From the NCBI GenBank assembly GCA_964035545.1, contig OZ037765.1:20530495-20594494 (forward strand): 64,000 nucleotides of DNA, written 5' to 3'. Under the pieces are notes generated by a model, which worked only from the letters and a program-made list of their open reading frames with translations, ran no database searches and was not told the DNA's origin. This document shows, one piece after another, positions 50,101 to 62,393 of the stretch. Every line of letters begins with the position of its first letter. The first letter of the stretch is position 1. The position numbers and the translations under genes were made by a program. This stretch comes from Bugula neritina (lineage: Eukaryota > Bryozoa > Gymnolaemata > Cheilostomatida > Bugulidae).

Positions 50101-53100
50101 TTTTATAGCTTTCTTTCATAACTCAGTATTATAAGTTATTCCATCAACCACATGTTTCCTCCCCTGTTTAAATGCTTTATTCTTTTTTTGTTAATTTCTC
50201 AGATTGTATCTAATTAAATATGTAAGAACAGTTCTGTGTATGTATCAACTAACTAGTGATGTAGAGTATATTATATAAACATATATACCCTGGTAGAAGA
50301 GTCTAATGTGCATTCATAACACGCTCTCTTGTGTATATTGTTAGCTGGTGGTGACAGGGTACACAGACAAACTTGGTGTGCTCCTGGAAACCATTATGAA
50401 GACATTAACCACCTTTAAACCAGATGAGAGCCGTGTTGCTGTATTCAGAGAGCAGGTAACTCCTCATATTATGTTAGTAAGGCATAGTGGAGATAACATA
50501 CTGCTATGTAAAGTATAAACTCAAGTTTATTATACAATTTCATTGGACCGTTTAGTCTGATCCATCTTCCATTGCAGTTTTAACTTACTTGTTTAATATA
50601 AAAAAAAAACGTTTTATAAATTTCATGCTGCGAAATTAATTCTGTTTTTAGAAATTATGACTGTCAAAATATTTGCCAAAGTCTCACTAATTACAGATTT
50701 AATTGGATCTGTTCTCCGGATTTGAATTACTCAGTAATGAATCTATATTGTACTGTCAGGTGAAGTTCTCAATCACATAGTTATGTGTTTGTAGTATACC
50801 CGAGGGTTGAATAACTTCAAGATGGCTCAGCCTACAACTCACGCTGATTATCGTCTGGGATTGCTGCTGAAAGAGGGCGGCTGGACTACCGATGAGCTAT
50901 TAGAATGCATTGATGAAATGACTTTAGAGAATCTAACAGCCTTTATACCTCAGTTCTTAGCTAGGTAGGCTTCACTGTGTAAATCATACAACAATTTCTA
51001 TTAGTTGCTTTGGGTCTTTGATTTTACAACCATTTGCACCCAAGATTGATATGATAATTTAAGGTACTAATTATTATTTGTGTAGTGTCTTAAATTCAAA
51101 CTCAGTACAGTAGTAATTCATTTAATCTGCTTCTTGTTCAAATATGAAACGAAAGTTTTTGTTATAACTTAACTTTGCTACTTTAACCACCTCTTAACTT
51201 TGATTTTACTACACATCAGCAACTTCAATCTTTTCCAACAATTCAACTATGCTTGGGTTTAACTATGATCTATATTTCTTTTATGCAGAAAATTTTGTAA
51301 ACTTTCAACAGTTTTAGTAAATTGGTTTTCCTAACCAGTTCTCGAGTCTTAATAAAGTCTCAAATAGTTATTAAAATCATCACACCTTATTCAGTGAGTA
51401 GCGACAAATGGGAATAGAAATAGTTGTTGCCTACAAATTAAGAATGACAGTATGTATAAGTACGATAAATTAGTTTTGTCATAATAGCAGTTAAATATTA
51501 TAATTGGCATTTTATGTTGTTGCTGATTTTAAGCATCCTACAGGTTGTCGGACAAATATTTTCATGAACTCTCAAAATTCAGAGATTTACAATCATATTT
51601 CAAGCTTCTTTAATAGTTTCGCAATAATACATTGTTCAAAAAGCTATATTTCTTTTGTTTGGTGCAGTAGCATAAATCAAATTGATGAAAATGAGGTGAA
51701 TATGTTGTCATGTAGAGGCAATTCCTTATGTATTAGTTGTAATGTTGCAGAATTCACATGGAATCTCTACTGTTTGGTAATTTCACTGTGGACACAGCGC
51801 TGTCTCTGATCTCAGTGGTGGAGGACACTCTAGTAACCAACATGAAGAGTAAACCTCTCCCACACAGCCAGCAGACAAGAGTGAGACGAGAGGTGCAACT
51901 CCCCGATGGTTAGTAGCTTTCCTCATCATACGTAGTGACTGGCTTCACATTGAGTGATATTATACTTGGTTGTGTTTATACCTTCATGGTGTTCAGTAAG
52001 AAATTCAATTTGGCCGAGTTGAAATTTCAACAAGTTGCATTGCAATGTAAAAGCCACTTGTCAAAATCTTTGTACTGCGATTACTTACTCGGCCGATTTC
52101 AGAATAATAATCAAAAGGAATAATAACTTCTTGTAGATATCAGTATTTGATTATGACTTTGGCTACTAGATGACGTACTTATATGTTTATAATTATATCG
52201 GCTACACTTTCTCAATTATCGTTTTTATGCTTTCAACTTTACTAGTTCATTACGCTTTCAAAGGGCATCAAATAGCGATTAAGCGAGTCATATTTCACTA
52301 TTAGAAAGTGAGCTTCCGCATCAATATGATTTCAACAAGTTTCAATAAAACTAAAAACGAGTACTTTGACAAGTTAAATTAGCTGAAACTCGGTACTTTT
52401 TTTCAGTAGAGGTATAAACGCAAGTTTAGTTATTCTGTACTAGAATAGTGTTGCCATCCTGTAGTCTACTTTTCTTTTTACAGACTGCAGTTACAAGTTC
52501 AACTGTAACAATGATATTCACTCCTCATCTTGCATATACAACTTCTACCAGCTGGGTCTGGAGGACACCCACTCTACCATGCTTGTTGAGCTTCTTCATC
52601 AGATTATAAAGGACCCGTGCTTCAACACTCTCAGGTTTATATGGGTGTTACATTAATATCATGATTTATAATATTGTATTGTATTCTTAGTTGATAGCTC
52701 CTTGTTGTGATTATTATATAATCTAAGAACATTATTATTAGACTCTCTAATATGTTGTGTATATGTGCCTGTTAATTATAATCATCCAGCTTCACTTATT
52801 TTTACCATAGTCATATGACAAGCCCACATACATTTATTTTATATATATATTACAAACCTAGCATATATGTAGCGCGTGCATAGCATACATAATGGCATTT
52901 TATGTGTAGCATATATACAAGGCACGTGTGTAAATGTACTAGTGTTGCTACAGGACACAGGAGCAGCTGGGATATATAGTCGGCTGTTATGTGAGAAGAG
53001 GCAGCGGTGTGCATGGGCTGCTCTTCATCATACAAAGCATGAAGCATCCTGACTATGTTGATCATAGAATTGAGACCTTCCTTTCTACAGTGAAGGTGAT

Positions 53101-54669
53101 TTAGTTGATTTGAGACTACTGCTATAACCTTTTGTGAGCTACTTGATTTCATAATATGTATGTAATGGGCATTCAAAGCTGAAATGACTGTAGGTTTTGG
53201 GCCAAGTAACTAGGTTGTCAGGCAGGTACAATTTGATATGCTGAACTCTTTTCTGCTAACATTTTGGTCTATATGTTTCAGTTTAATGGCTGTGAAATAC
53301 TGCAGCGTCATGATAAAGTTTTCATATACAAGTCAATGTTTAATTTAATTTAAAAACAGTTGCCTTGATGACATCAGCGTTTGTCATTGACCTTCTTATC
53401 GATTCAGGAGCGACTAGAAAACCTGACAGACACGGACTACCAGAAGCATATATCAGGTCTGGTGGCCGCTAGACTTGCTAAGCCGAAGAAGATGAAAGCC
53501 CGACACAACCGCTACTGGAATGAGATTGCCACAGAGAACTACGTGTTCAACAGGGAGGATATAGAGACAGCCCATGTCAAGACAATAACCCAACAGCAGC
53601 TAGTCAGCTTCTTCAAGGTAAATGCTTTCACCAGCTGCAAATATATATTTCTGTTAACAGCAATAGTCAACACTACCAGGTGACAGCCTCCCCTCCTCCT
53701 TTTTCTAAGGGAGACTTTTTTTGTTGTTGATTTTCACCTATTCAATGTATCACGAATCATGCTGTGCAACTTTGTGTTTAGAGCAACATAGCGGCCAAGT
53801 CATCTAGGAGACACAAACTCAGTGTTCGAATTCTCTCGAAAAGTCACAGAGATGGGTTTATTCCTGAGGATGATGAGTTGGATAAGTACAAGGCAGATGA
53901 TAAGATACAGGTAATGGTGGTTCTTTTGGCACTAGTTAATGAGTTCATCTCCACTTTTAACAGGCTGTCCCTGGCATGATCTGGCAGTGCTTTATCTCGA
54001 ACTGCTGTGATCTCACTTGTAATTATAGTAACCATGTGTATACAAAGTGCTGATGGCACTGAAATTGATTTTGCTCCTACCAATGTATTCCAGTAGGGTC
54101 ATTTTACTTAATTTAGTTTTTAGCTAATTTCACAGTTTACAAGCTAATGTATATAGTTTCTTGCATTGAACTAATAAGGTATTGACAAATACATCTGAAT
54201 AATCAAGGCTTTTTTAATTATTCTTGAGTTTCTATGTTTTTTTCCTAATATTTAGTAAGTTTAGTTGTGTGGACAGTGATGAAAAACCATCACAGTCCGC
54301 ACATCTAGAATTACTAAAATGTCATTACAATTTATACCAATTAACAAACGTCTAGTTACTGCCATTCATTCATAGCATAGGCCTTGTCAACAGCGCTTTT
54401 TTCTCTATAATATGCCTTTTTTCACATTGGACTAAATAAAGACAACATATGAATTGCTTTTCACTCATTAGTAGATTTGTATTTATATAATACACAACAA
54501 ATACTTTTGCATTTTCTTACATAACATATCTGATGATCACGCTTACTTCTATTATTTGCAGACGGCACAGACAATTGAAGATCACATTGATTTCAAAAGA
54601 AGTATGCAACTGTTTCCACTTCCCAAGTCTGCTATCCATATACCCAAGATTACGATGTCTAAACTGTGA
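41933..54669 (+). CDS. IDE: Insulin-degrading enzyme (insulysin, M16 family), complete core
   Basis: Twenty exons join in phase: 41933-42098, 43275-43351, 44227-44357, 44543-44712, 45492-45614, 45948-46150, 46922-47087, 47452-47624, 48055-48158, 48859-49084, 49353-49435, 49801-49945, 50345-50455, 50795-50964, 51751-51908, 52484-52634, 52954-53095, 53408-53617, 53782-53910 and 54562-54669. They give 981 aa, close to human IDE from its second Met. The inverted zinc motif HLCEH (69-73) has its third ligand Glu150 exactly 77 residues on. [10 protein letters not shown] and RTQEQLGY, with the substrate-positioning Arg and Tyr, are conserved. It degrades insulin, amyloid-beta and other short peptides. 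The C-terminus MSKL is a canonical peroxisomal signal. The frame stays open from the ATG back to the acceptor at 41919, so an upstream coding exon is possible. An 8-bp-duplication MITE sits in intron 6. Confidence 0.97.
46324..46533. mobile_element. hAT-like MITE (210 bp) in IDE intron 6
   Basis: The element begins CAGGGTTGTAATTG and ends TTGACCCCAACCCTG. It is flanked by a perfect 8-bp direct repeat, GATAAGAG (46316-46323 and 46534-46541). The inside is a mesh of TAATTACA/TGTAATTA units. An 8-bp target duplication with CAGGG ends is typical of hAT superfamily elements. It has no coding capacity and shares its ends with the element at 62394-63536. Confidence 0.88.
47104..47245. repeat. (CT)n tract just after the IDE exon 7 donor
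   Basis: Long CT runs with poly-C interruptions begin about 16 bases past the GT at 47088-47089. On the transcribed strand this is a polypyrimidine tract of over 100 bases at the 5' end of a 364-base intron. Translations of this stretch (Ser-Leu or Arg-Glu repeats) are not genes. Confidence 0.95.
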
Positions 54670-54845
54670 TAGAAATTATCTCCTACTTAATGCGTGGTTC
54701 AACATACCACTTTTCTGTATTTCTTCATTTAAAAGCATAAACATTTTGTTAAGAATTTATGTTATAGCATTCTATATTGGTATTTTTTATTGTTTGAATA
54801 TCTATATACTTTGCAAATTTGACTGCCAATAATGTGTAATATCTC

Positions 54846-54851
54846 AATAAA
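54846..54851 (+). terminator. Poly(A) signal of IDE
   Basis: AATAAA lies about 177 bases after the IDE stop, which is itself followed at once by a second stop (TGATAG). A TGTGTGTGTC stretch follows near 54917-54926. Confidence 0.6.
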
Positions 54852-56943
54852 TAGTATCTATGACCACTAAATATTGTGATTTTACTTTAATTTTACGCAT
54901 GCTCTTTATATATTTTGTGTGTGTCATTTTGTCATAAGACTACTCACAATTAACTCATTTTGATTAGTAATTTTAAGGTGATATACCCATATAGGACAAT
55001 GTGAATATTACGCACATCAGATTCAATAGACAGCTAAATATGTTCTCTGAAATTATACCACACTGGTTAGAAAGACAGCTTTAGAGTATTATGTGTGTTA
55101 TGTTGCTTGAAACTAATGCTAGCTGATTAGTTTATGTTTATTATATTTTCAGACTTCAGTAAAGTAACAAATTAGAACTTTATTTTGTCAGATCTTTAGG
55201 ATGAGATTTACAAACGATAAAGCTTCACAACACATATCCTTATAATAGAAGCAAAGTATCAGTAACTCCAAATAGTAATATAGTAAAGTGTTGATAACTC
55301 CAAATACTAATACAAATTACAAACGGGTCAACGGTTATTGGCTCAAATAATTTCGGATCACGTCATCAGTTTGCCTAGCAAATTCCAGCGCTATCGAGGT
55401 GTAAACATTAACAAGCCATCTTTGTTTGGATAAAATTGAGAAAAGTTTTAGAAGGTCCCCACTTTGACCGAAGCTCTGTTACATGCTTTATGGCATCGTT
55501 AACTGTGGCATTATTGTTAATTCATCAAACTTATTTTCACATTTAATAATATTAATTCAGCTTCACTGTTGATAAATGTAAGTCACTGAAAGTAAAAGTA
55601 TTTAACTTCAAGTTCAAGTAATACTAAAAGTAAAAGTAAATTACTTCTACAAGTACATATTGATATACTTATACTAAGTCTTATACGTATAGTTGTACGT
55701 TATACTTATACTTAGTTATAGTTGATTAATAGTTATAGTTCTTCACTTTTAGTTAATGCTATACCTATAGTTATATTAGTACTAGTACTAGTAGTGGACG
55801 TAGTACTAGTACTAGTACTACATCCGATAGTTCCACCTTTCCCCTATTTGGGGTCTTGGAACTAAATCAAGACAAGACTAGTAGTAGTAGACGTAGTCGG
55901 TAGTACTAGTACTTGAGTAGTACTGCTACTAATACTACTACTAGTACAGTACTAGTAGTAACAGTAATCATAATGGACACTGACAGAAAAACTAAAAGTA
56001 AATGGATCTAAATGACTAAGTAAATGCACTAGCCATTTCTACGGGTCAGTAACACTACTACTACTACTACTACTACTAGTAAGTAGTAGTAGGCCTAGTA
56101 CTGAAAGTAAGACTAAGAGTAAGTCTAATACTTAAAGGTAATAGTAATACTAATAATAATAAACAATCACAATATGAATATACATTCACATGCTTATAGC
56201 CATAGTGATAGTAATAATAATAATTAATAGAGTATAATGTTAATGCTAATACTGTAATAGTAATTCAAATTGTAATACTAATACTAATAGTAATACTAAT
56301 GATAATAATAATTTGAGTTCAAGTCAAAAGAGTTAACATAATTATTGGGATACATATACTTATATTTTAGTGATAATCCTATGTCCTAGCCAGTTTTAAA
56401 ATTAATTACATTAACTATGAGTACTAGTGCTACTACTAGTAGTTTAATAATCAATAAATAATTTGAACCAGTGTTACTATTACACTTGACAGTTGATAAT
56501 GTTAGGCTTATAATGATTTCAATGATCGTATCACATTCACTAAATAAAACACATTATTGAGAATGAACTACGTGGCTTTATTTTCTCATTAAAGTTTTAA
56601 ATTGTCCATTGTAGGTTACAAATTGTAAGGGCTAGTGTGGTTGCTGTTTAGTATAGTATCTCTGCAGAGTTATATAGTCTAAAATTCAAAAATTCTGGCT
56701 TTTTTAGTTCAATGTTCACCTCTTTTATCAAATCTAGCTGCAATGCAATGCAAAATGTTAGTTGATAGCAATCGTGTAAAAAAGCACTTCATTCAATTTT
56801 TCTAATCCTAAGGCTAAAAATATATGATAGCGGTATACATTGCTATAAAAAATTTTGAGGCTGGGACTTTTAATTCTAAACTTTAAAGCATATCATATTG
56901 CTTCAATGTCCTAAGCTTATAAAGATGATTTTTTATGTTGCAG
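54852..56943. other. Intergenic between IDE and the HEPN-like gene
   Basis: No gene was recognised. It contains the ACT/AGT-type block at 55560-56440 and, at its right edge, an acceptor (TTGCAG) ending at 56943 that implies a 5' leader exon of the next gene somewhere in this region. Confidence 0.5.
55560..56440. repeat. ACT/AGT-type repeat block 5' of the HEPN-like gene
   Basis: About 0.9 kb of ACTAGTACTAGTAGT, GACGTAGTACTAG and ATAATACTAATAG variants, interrupted by a short non-repeat island around 55825-55875. It ends about 0.5 kb before the start codon. Same style as the blocks at 12240-12970 and 36990-39055. Confidence 0.8.
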
Positions 56944-56955
56944 AGTGTATAAGTT

Positions 56956-59900
56956 ATGGAAGAAGATGTCCAAGATAAATCTCAAATGCTTGTTGTTGTA
57001 CTTTGCGCTCACAACATTAAAACTCTCCTTAAGCAAACTCTAGCTGTTCAAATCACAAGAGAATCAGAATATAGTCCTAGTAAAATAGTTTCAAAGCTTC
57101 AAAGCATACACGAAAATGTAAATGGAAAAAATAAGAGTTTTACTGAAGATCTAAAAGAGATGATAGTGATGCTAGTTAAAGTCTTGAGCACATTTGATCC
57201 AACAAAACCTACTACAACTAAAGATGCTCCTACTCCTTGGAATATATCTTTAGAAAATTTTTTATCTATTCACCAACCTACTATACTCCATAATCTAGAT
57301 GATCATTTTATTACTAAAATATGTTCAAGTTTGGCGAATCTTGAAGATGATATCATAGATACGTTTCCTAGTCTTCGAGTTTTTGAAGTCACAGATGGAG
57401 TGTTGTCAAAATTACCATACACAAATAGGCATACTCAACTAGAAGCCATAGAAGGTTTAATTACAGCTTTACTAATTGACATAACAGAGGAGATAAAGCC
57501 AAATTATGAGAAACTGATTACGGCCACTATAGTGTCTTCTGGTGCCATCTTGGAAAGTTTAGATGTTGTTAATAGACAAAGAAATAGAAGTGTACATGGG
57601 GAATCATTTCCTACTAGCTCAGAGCTAACACACTTTGTGAAGGAATACTCTAATTGCGTCAGATACTTTATCCGTGAAATCAAGTGCTACCCTTATGCAG
57701 ATGAACTTGAGGTTAGTTGTTAATTATGTTTATATATATTTTTATGGATAGTTTGACATTGCGTATTAGTAGTGTCCTAGCAAACAACCCAAACCCTGTT
57801 AGGGTTATTTGTGGGGACACTACTAATAAAAATGCTGTTTTGCAAAGTTTTGTGATGTTTATCAAAGTTCATGGTTTTTCCCCGGCCATCTATAGCATTT
57901 TTAGAATAATCATTTTATTGGAAAGCTGTATATTTGTTATTCAACTACGAGACTTGTACTCACATTTCCATTAGAAGCTGGTGATATAGTTCTATGAGTT
58001 ACTGGAATGCCGCTGAGTTAGAAAAGACATAAACTTTTGTTGTAGATTACCTCTATTAACTGCCTCTAATTTAAACGAAGGCTGGTTTTTTCCACTACAA
58101 TCAAAACACATTTGTACACAGAAAATCTTTTTTAAATGAGTTTTTGGCAATATCACCTAAAACTGTTTATAACATTTAAAGAATCCCTGGCGTGCTTCAT
58201 TTATGCAGTATTAAAGTATTGGTAGATATTTTAGTTGTGGATTGACAGTTATAATTTCTAACTTCCAAGCTAGCTCAGTTATTAAGCTGTGTGTTACAGC
58301 AGCTAAAAATGGTATGCAAGGAAAGTCAGCACTAATTGCTACTAGTTTGATAACACTTGGATTTCAGAGCTGATCAGAAACGTCATCAGCATGAGCACAG
58401 AATTTCTTATAAAAAAATTGTACCCTCCAACAATCTGTAGATGAAAGCTAATATATATATGAATATTTTAATACTGCATAAATAAATAATCAGGGATTCT
58501 TTAAGGTTGTTGGATGAAATCTTAAAAAAGCTCCTTTAGTCACAGTTATAGATAAATGTTTAGGTTTTTTAAGAATGTGATATTTTGATTTCCGTCTGTA
58601 CGATTTAGTGTATAAATCAGATCTTGAGCCGTTTTTTTAAATAATGTTTATTTTTATCTTAGGACTCATTTTCATACTTCACTCTTTTTATTATTTGAAA
58701 TTAATATCTTCCCATTCTTTCACGTTTTAAGCTACTATTCATAGACATTTAAGTTTTATAGTAAGTTGTATTTGATGTACTTCAAAACTTGCTCATTTTA
58801 TTGCTAAATGATAATATCTTGTGTGATATAGTATACTTTATATTGTTGCTCAGGCTGTATTTATTCTCATATTATCTAAATTTTTAGATGCTTGAGAAGT
58901 ATTTGAATCCCGCTCCATCAACTGATCAAATACAGATGATCATTGATGCATATGATAAGTTAGTTCATTATTTATTACATATTTTCATACTAAGTCGAAG
59001 ATTGTGCCTTATTTTTACGTTTTATTGTATTTCAATACTTCTCTCTAGTTCTTGCTCATTTGAGTTTTTCTTATGAGTCTGAACTTTGAAATTGGAAAAA
59101 GTTGATTTTTAGCTAAATGTGTACTTTGTCTCGGAAGATATGGAGAATTTAATACATGTCTGAACTTAATTCAAACTAGAGAAATTTTTACCCCTTTTCC
59201 CACGAATCTAAGTAATGGTGTTTTTTTGCAGTATGAATTAAAATGTCATGAAATATTTTTAGAAATATATTAGAACTAGTTTCATACTCAGATAGAAAAT
59301 TAGTTGTTCATATAAAATCAATTTACTCTTAGTCTGTATTTCTTTTTTTTTATAAAAAGCTAATTTGGGGGTTGATTGAGGCTGCAGTTCTACACTCGTC
59401 TAACATTCTACCACATCCGCACAGCTTATGTCTTGGAAGTATAAAATGTGTTTCCTCGCATATAATATCAACATATGTAACTTGGATTCTAATGCACCGA
59501 TATCATATTTCTGTTCATTCAAGTGTATTATGTGTATTTGTGTCTGTATGTATTCATATTTGTATATACTTTAGGGCTATATATTCATTGGGTAAAAAGA
59601 GGCCAGTAGGTTCAAAAGAAATGGATCCTAAAACAGTGAAGATGATTAATTTGTTAGCCAAGTAAGTACTACATCCTGTTTCCATGGAAAAAATATATCG
59701 AAAGCACTTGTTTTGGTTCTGTAAGCCTCCAGTTATTGTTGCTGGATAGAAGAAGGGAAAAATTTCAATCTAGTGTAAAAGTAAAACTAGGCTCTCTGTA
59801 TATCCTAGTTACCAGATGTGAGACAGTATCTTAAAAAGTTTGAAATACTTGCACAACATTTGCATCCTTGTGTTTCAGAGAGCAACATGGTCTCTGGAAA

Positions 59901-59975
59901 AAGTCTAATATGAAGTTGAAGGACGTCTTCTCATATGACATAAGAAGTGAATCTAAGACAGTCTCTGCAGATTAA
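56956..59975 (+). CDS. Orphan alpha-helical protein with HEPN-type R-N-x3-H-G motif
   Basis: Four coding exons, 56956-57711, 58888-58958, 59575-59661 and 59879-59975, join in phase to 336 aa. The start is firm: a TAA lies in frame six bases upstream, within the exon that begins after TTGCAG at 56943. I do not recognise the protein. It looks mostly helical and soluble, with no signal peptide or membrane helix. Near residues 205-215 is VNRQRNRSVHG; Arg209-Asn210-x3-His214-Gly215 is the pattern of HEPN ribonuclease and nucleotide-binding domains, and amphipathic segments lie on either side (about 180-203 and 219-242), as in that fold. The C-terminal exons are short, Lys-rich and end KTVSAD. HEPN membership is an inference from one motif plus helix layout; catalytic activity is not shown. 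It follows IDE on the same strand. Confidence 0.75.
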
Positions 59976-60233
59976 TCACCAGTATCTTCAAATAATGACT
60001 CATGTGAGTTGTTTTCTTTGCTTCACGTGAATCAAATATGCAGGTGTATTATGAGATCTTGAACTTTTTATTTTGTTACTGGTCATAGAATAAGAGAGTA
60101 AATGATTGTGCATGTTGCTAATCCATTTCAAGATACATCAGTTATGACAAAATTGGTGAAATTTGCAGAGTGAATTTTTTATTTCAATTGAGAATTTTCT
60201 GTTGTTGCTGTTTTTAAAGTACTGACTTTATCT

Positions 60234-60239
60234 AATAAA
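60234..60239 (+). terminator. Poly(A) signal of the HEPN-like gene
   Basis: AATAAA about 260 bases after the stop, followed by a GT-rich stretch (GGTTGTTATGTGGCTG near 60250-60266). Confidence 0.55.
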
Positions 60240-62393
60240 GTGCAGCATGCGGTTGTTATGTGGCTGAAACTATTTTTGTCAGTTTGGAATGCTCACCCTT
60301 GGAACAGATAATATTATTACTGTAAAGTTATTCTTTATGTGTCTAAATAGGGTATTATTATTACTTGTGTTGTAAAATTTAAAATGATCTGGTTAATTTA
60401 TTACATTGGCAAGACTTGTGAATTTTTCAAGTTATATTTTGGTTAATTTCAACTCCCAAATTTTTGTGTCATAGCACAACCTGATCTATCAGATAACACA
60501 ATTATTAATCGTGGTAAGCTTTAATATTTCATATTTTGTAGGAAACAGATTCGTAGCTTTTCCTAGATAACAAGCTTACATCTCTCCGCTAATCAGTTGT
60601 GTATATTGCTTTGTTTATGATGTTTTTTCTAATCAATTTATTAAACTTAATTATTTGATTCTTGTATTATGTTTATTCTTTGAGGATTTTAGTTTAGTGA
60701 GATTTTTTGCTACTTATATCTTAATGTTATGAAGGCCTGAGCAGATTGGGGGATGTTTAGCAGCGAAGTGAAAGTAGAGTTTGTAGCCAGCATGTATTCA
60801 AGTGTTTTTCTTTTATTAGGATCTAATGGTTATGGCATAGATTACCATTGACTTCTATTAACGTTGCTGTAATCAAGGGCATGGTTTTTCTCAAGTACAT
60901 AATTCATCCAAGTGCATTGATTTGCTGCATTTTCATGATGATTTTACTAGCAATAAAAATTAATATTTTGTTAGTTAATATTCATCTCACCAGGTTGGCT
61001 TGTGATATCTAAATTGACAATTTTCTGTTTTTTCCATATTTGCCATAAGCTTTCAATAGCAAAACTACTCACATATTTCGCCTTTGCTCTCTCTCTCTAT
61101 CTGCATTGTTTTACTAGCTGGTAGCAACATTTTGATTCAATTAAATTTTATCCCTGTTTCACCCCATTCTGCTCAGACCTATATACTCTGCATTTATGTG
61201 ATTTTTCTTTGTAGATGTTGATTTAGATGTTGAAACTAGATAGTAAAATATTAGTTAACATTACAGTTTTTACTTGTAGTGCTGAATTCTAATAAATATT
61301 TAGCAAGCATACTCCATACGGTTTTTTTCATTTTAAGTAGTAAACAATGTCAGAAAGAGCATCTAATAAAAGTTGTTCATTTACTTTACTATTAAGTGTA
61401 TATGATTCACCCTCAAGAACCAACATAACATTACAACTTCTCACAATAACTGATGATTCAAACATGTGATAGAAGTCTGTGAATGACACCATGTACTGAC
61501 TGCATCTTGATCAAACATGGTTATATCATGAGTACAAGAATTATATTATAGTGTTAAATATTGAATGAATTATTAATAAAGATAAGTTGAAACTATTGGC
61601 TTCTAAATAGTGAAGAGTCATCTGTATGCATCTGAGCAGTGCCTTACCAATACTGAAAGCAGACTGTTAATCAAACATGAGTTTTACTGGTTTCTAAATT
61701 TTAAAATCAGACCATTTAGGTCTTTAGGGGTTAGAAAGTTGAAAGAATATTTATTGTTATAGATCAGACTGTTGTGTTTATGTATTATTAGAGAGTTGAA
61801 TATCAGCTGTGATCAGCTTAGATCTTATGCTGTTTGATTCATTTGTGCACATATCTAAAATGCGGTTTATTGTTTTAAAACAGATGTTCTGAATGTATTC
61901 ACAAAGAGTTTTAAAAGTGAGAATTAAATGATTGATTTTAGCCAGCCACAGTTGGTTTTTTTATAGTTCATTTATTGCACAAAACATTTTTAGATTGCTG
62001 TTAAGCTGCCACAAAATCATGTAGCTCCAAAGCTAAAGTTATCATTAAGCAAATTCAAAACCCAGAAGATTTTCCTGTGGTTCATAAAGCAGCCTGGTAA
62101 AGTTTAGACTATAGTTGAAAGCACAACACCGGTTATCTGTATAGTTTGCTCTGTTTCAGGTAGATGCTTTGTTGTGAGTTTAGAAGAGTTTTCGGTATAA
62201 AATACATCAGTAAAATGTTCCAGCCTTATCAAGATGGATATTCAAAACAAATTGATAGTCAGCTCAGCGGACTGTTTATGATGAAACTTATCTGTTATGT
62301 GCATAGATGCTATTTTTTATTATTTTAAATAATAAACAACCCACGATAACACAATGGTATCTATTCATATAACAGATAAAGCTTCATTGCAAG
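60240..62393. other. Intergenic, nothing recognised
   Basis: AT-rich sequence without convincing exons, long open frames or notable repeats on either strand. Confidence 0.5.

Noticed and set aside
51504-51809. Plus-strand 101-codon frame in an IDE intron
   Set aside because: It runs through an intron and into exon 51751-51908 in a different frame; the composition is intron-like.
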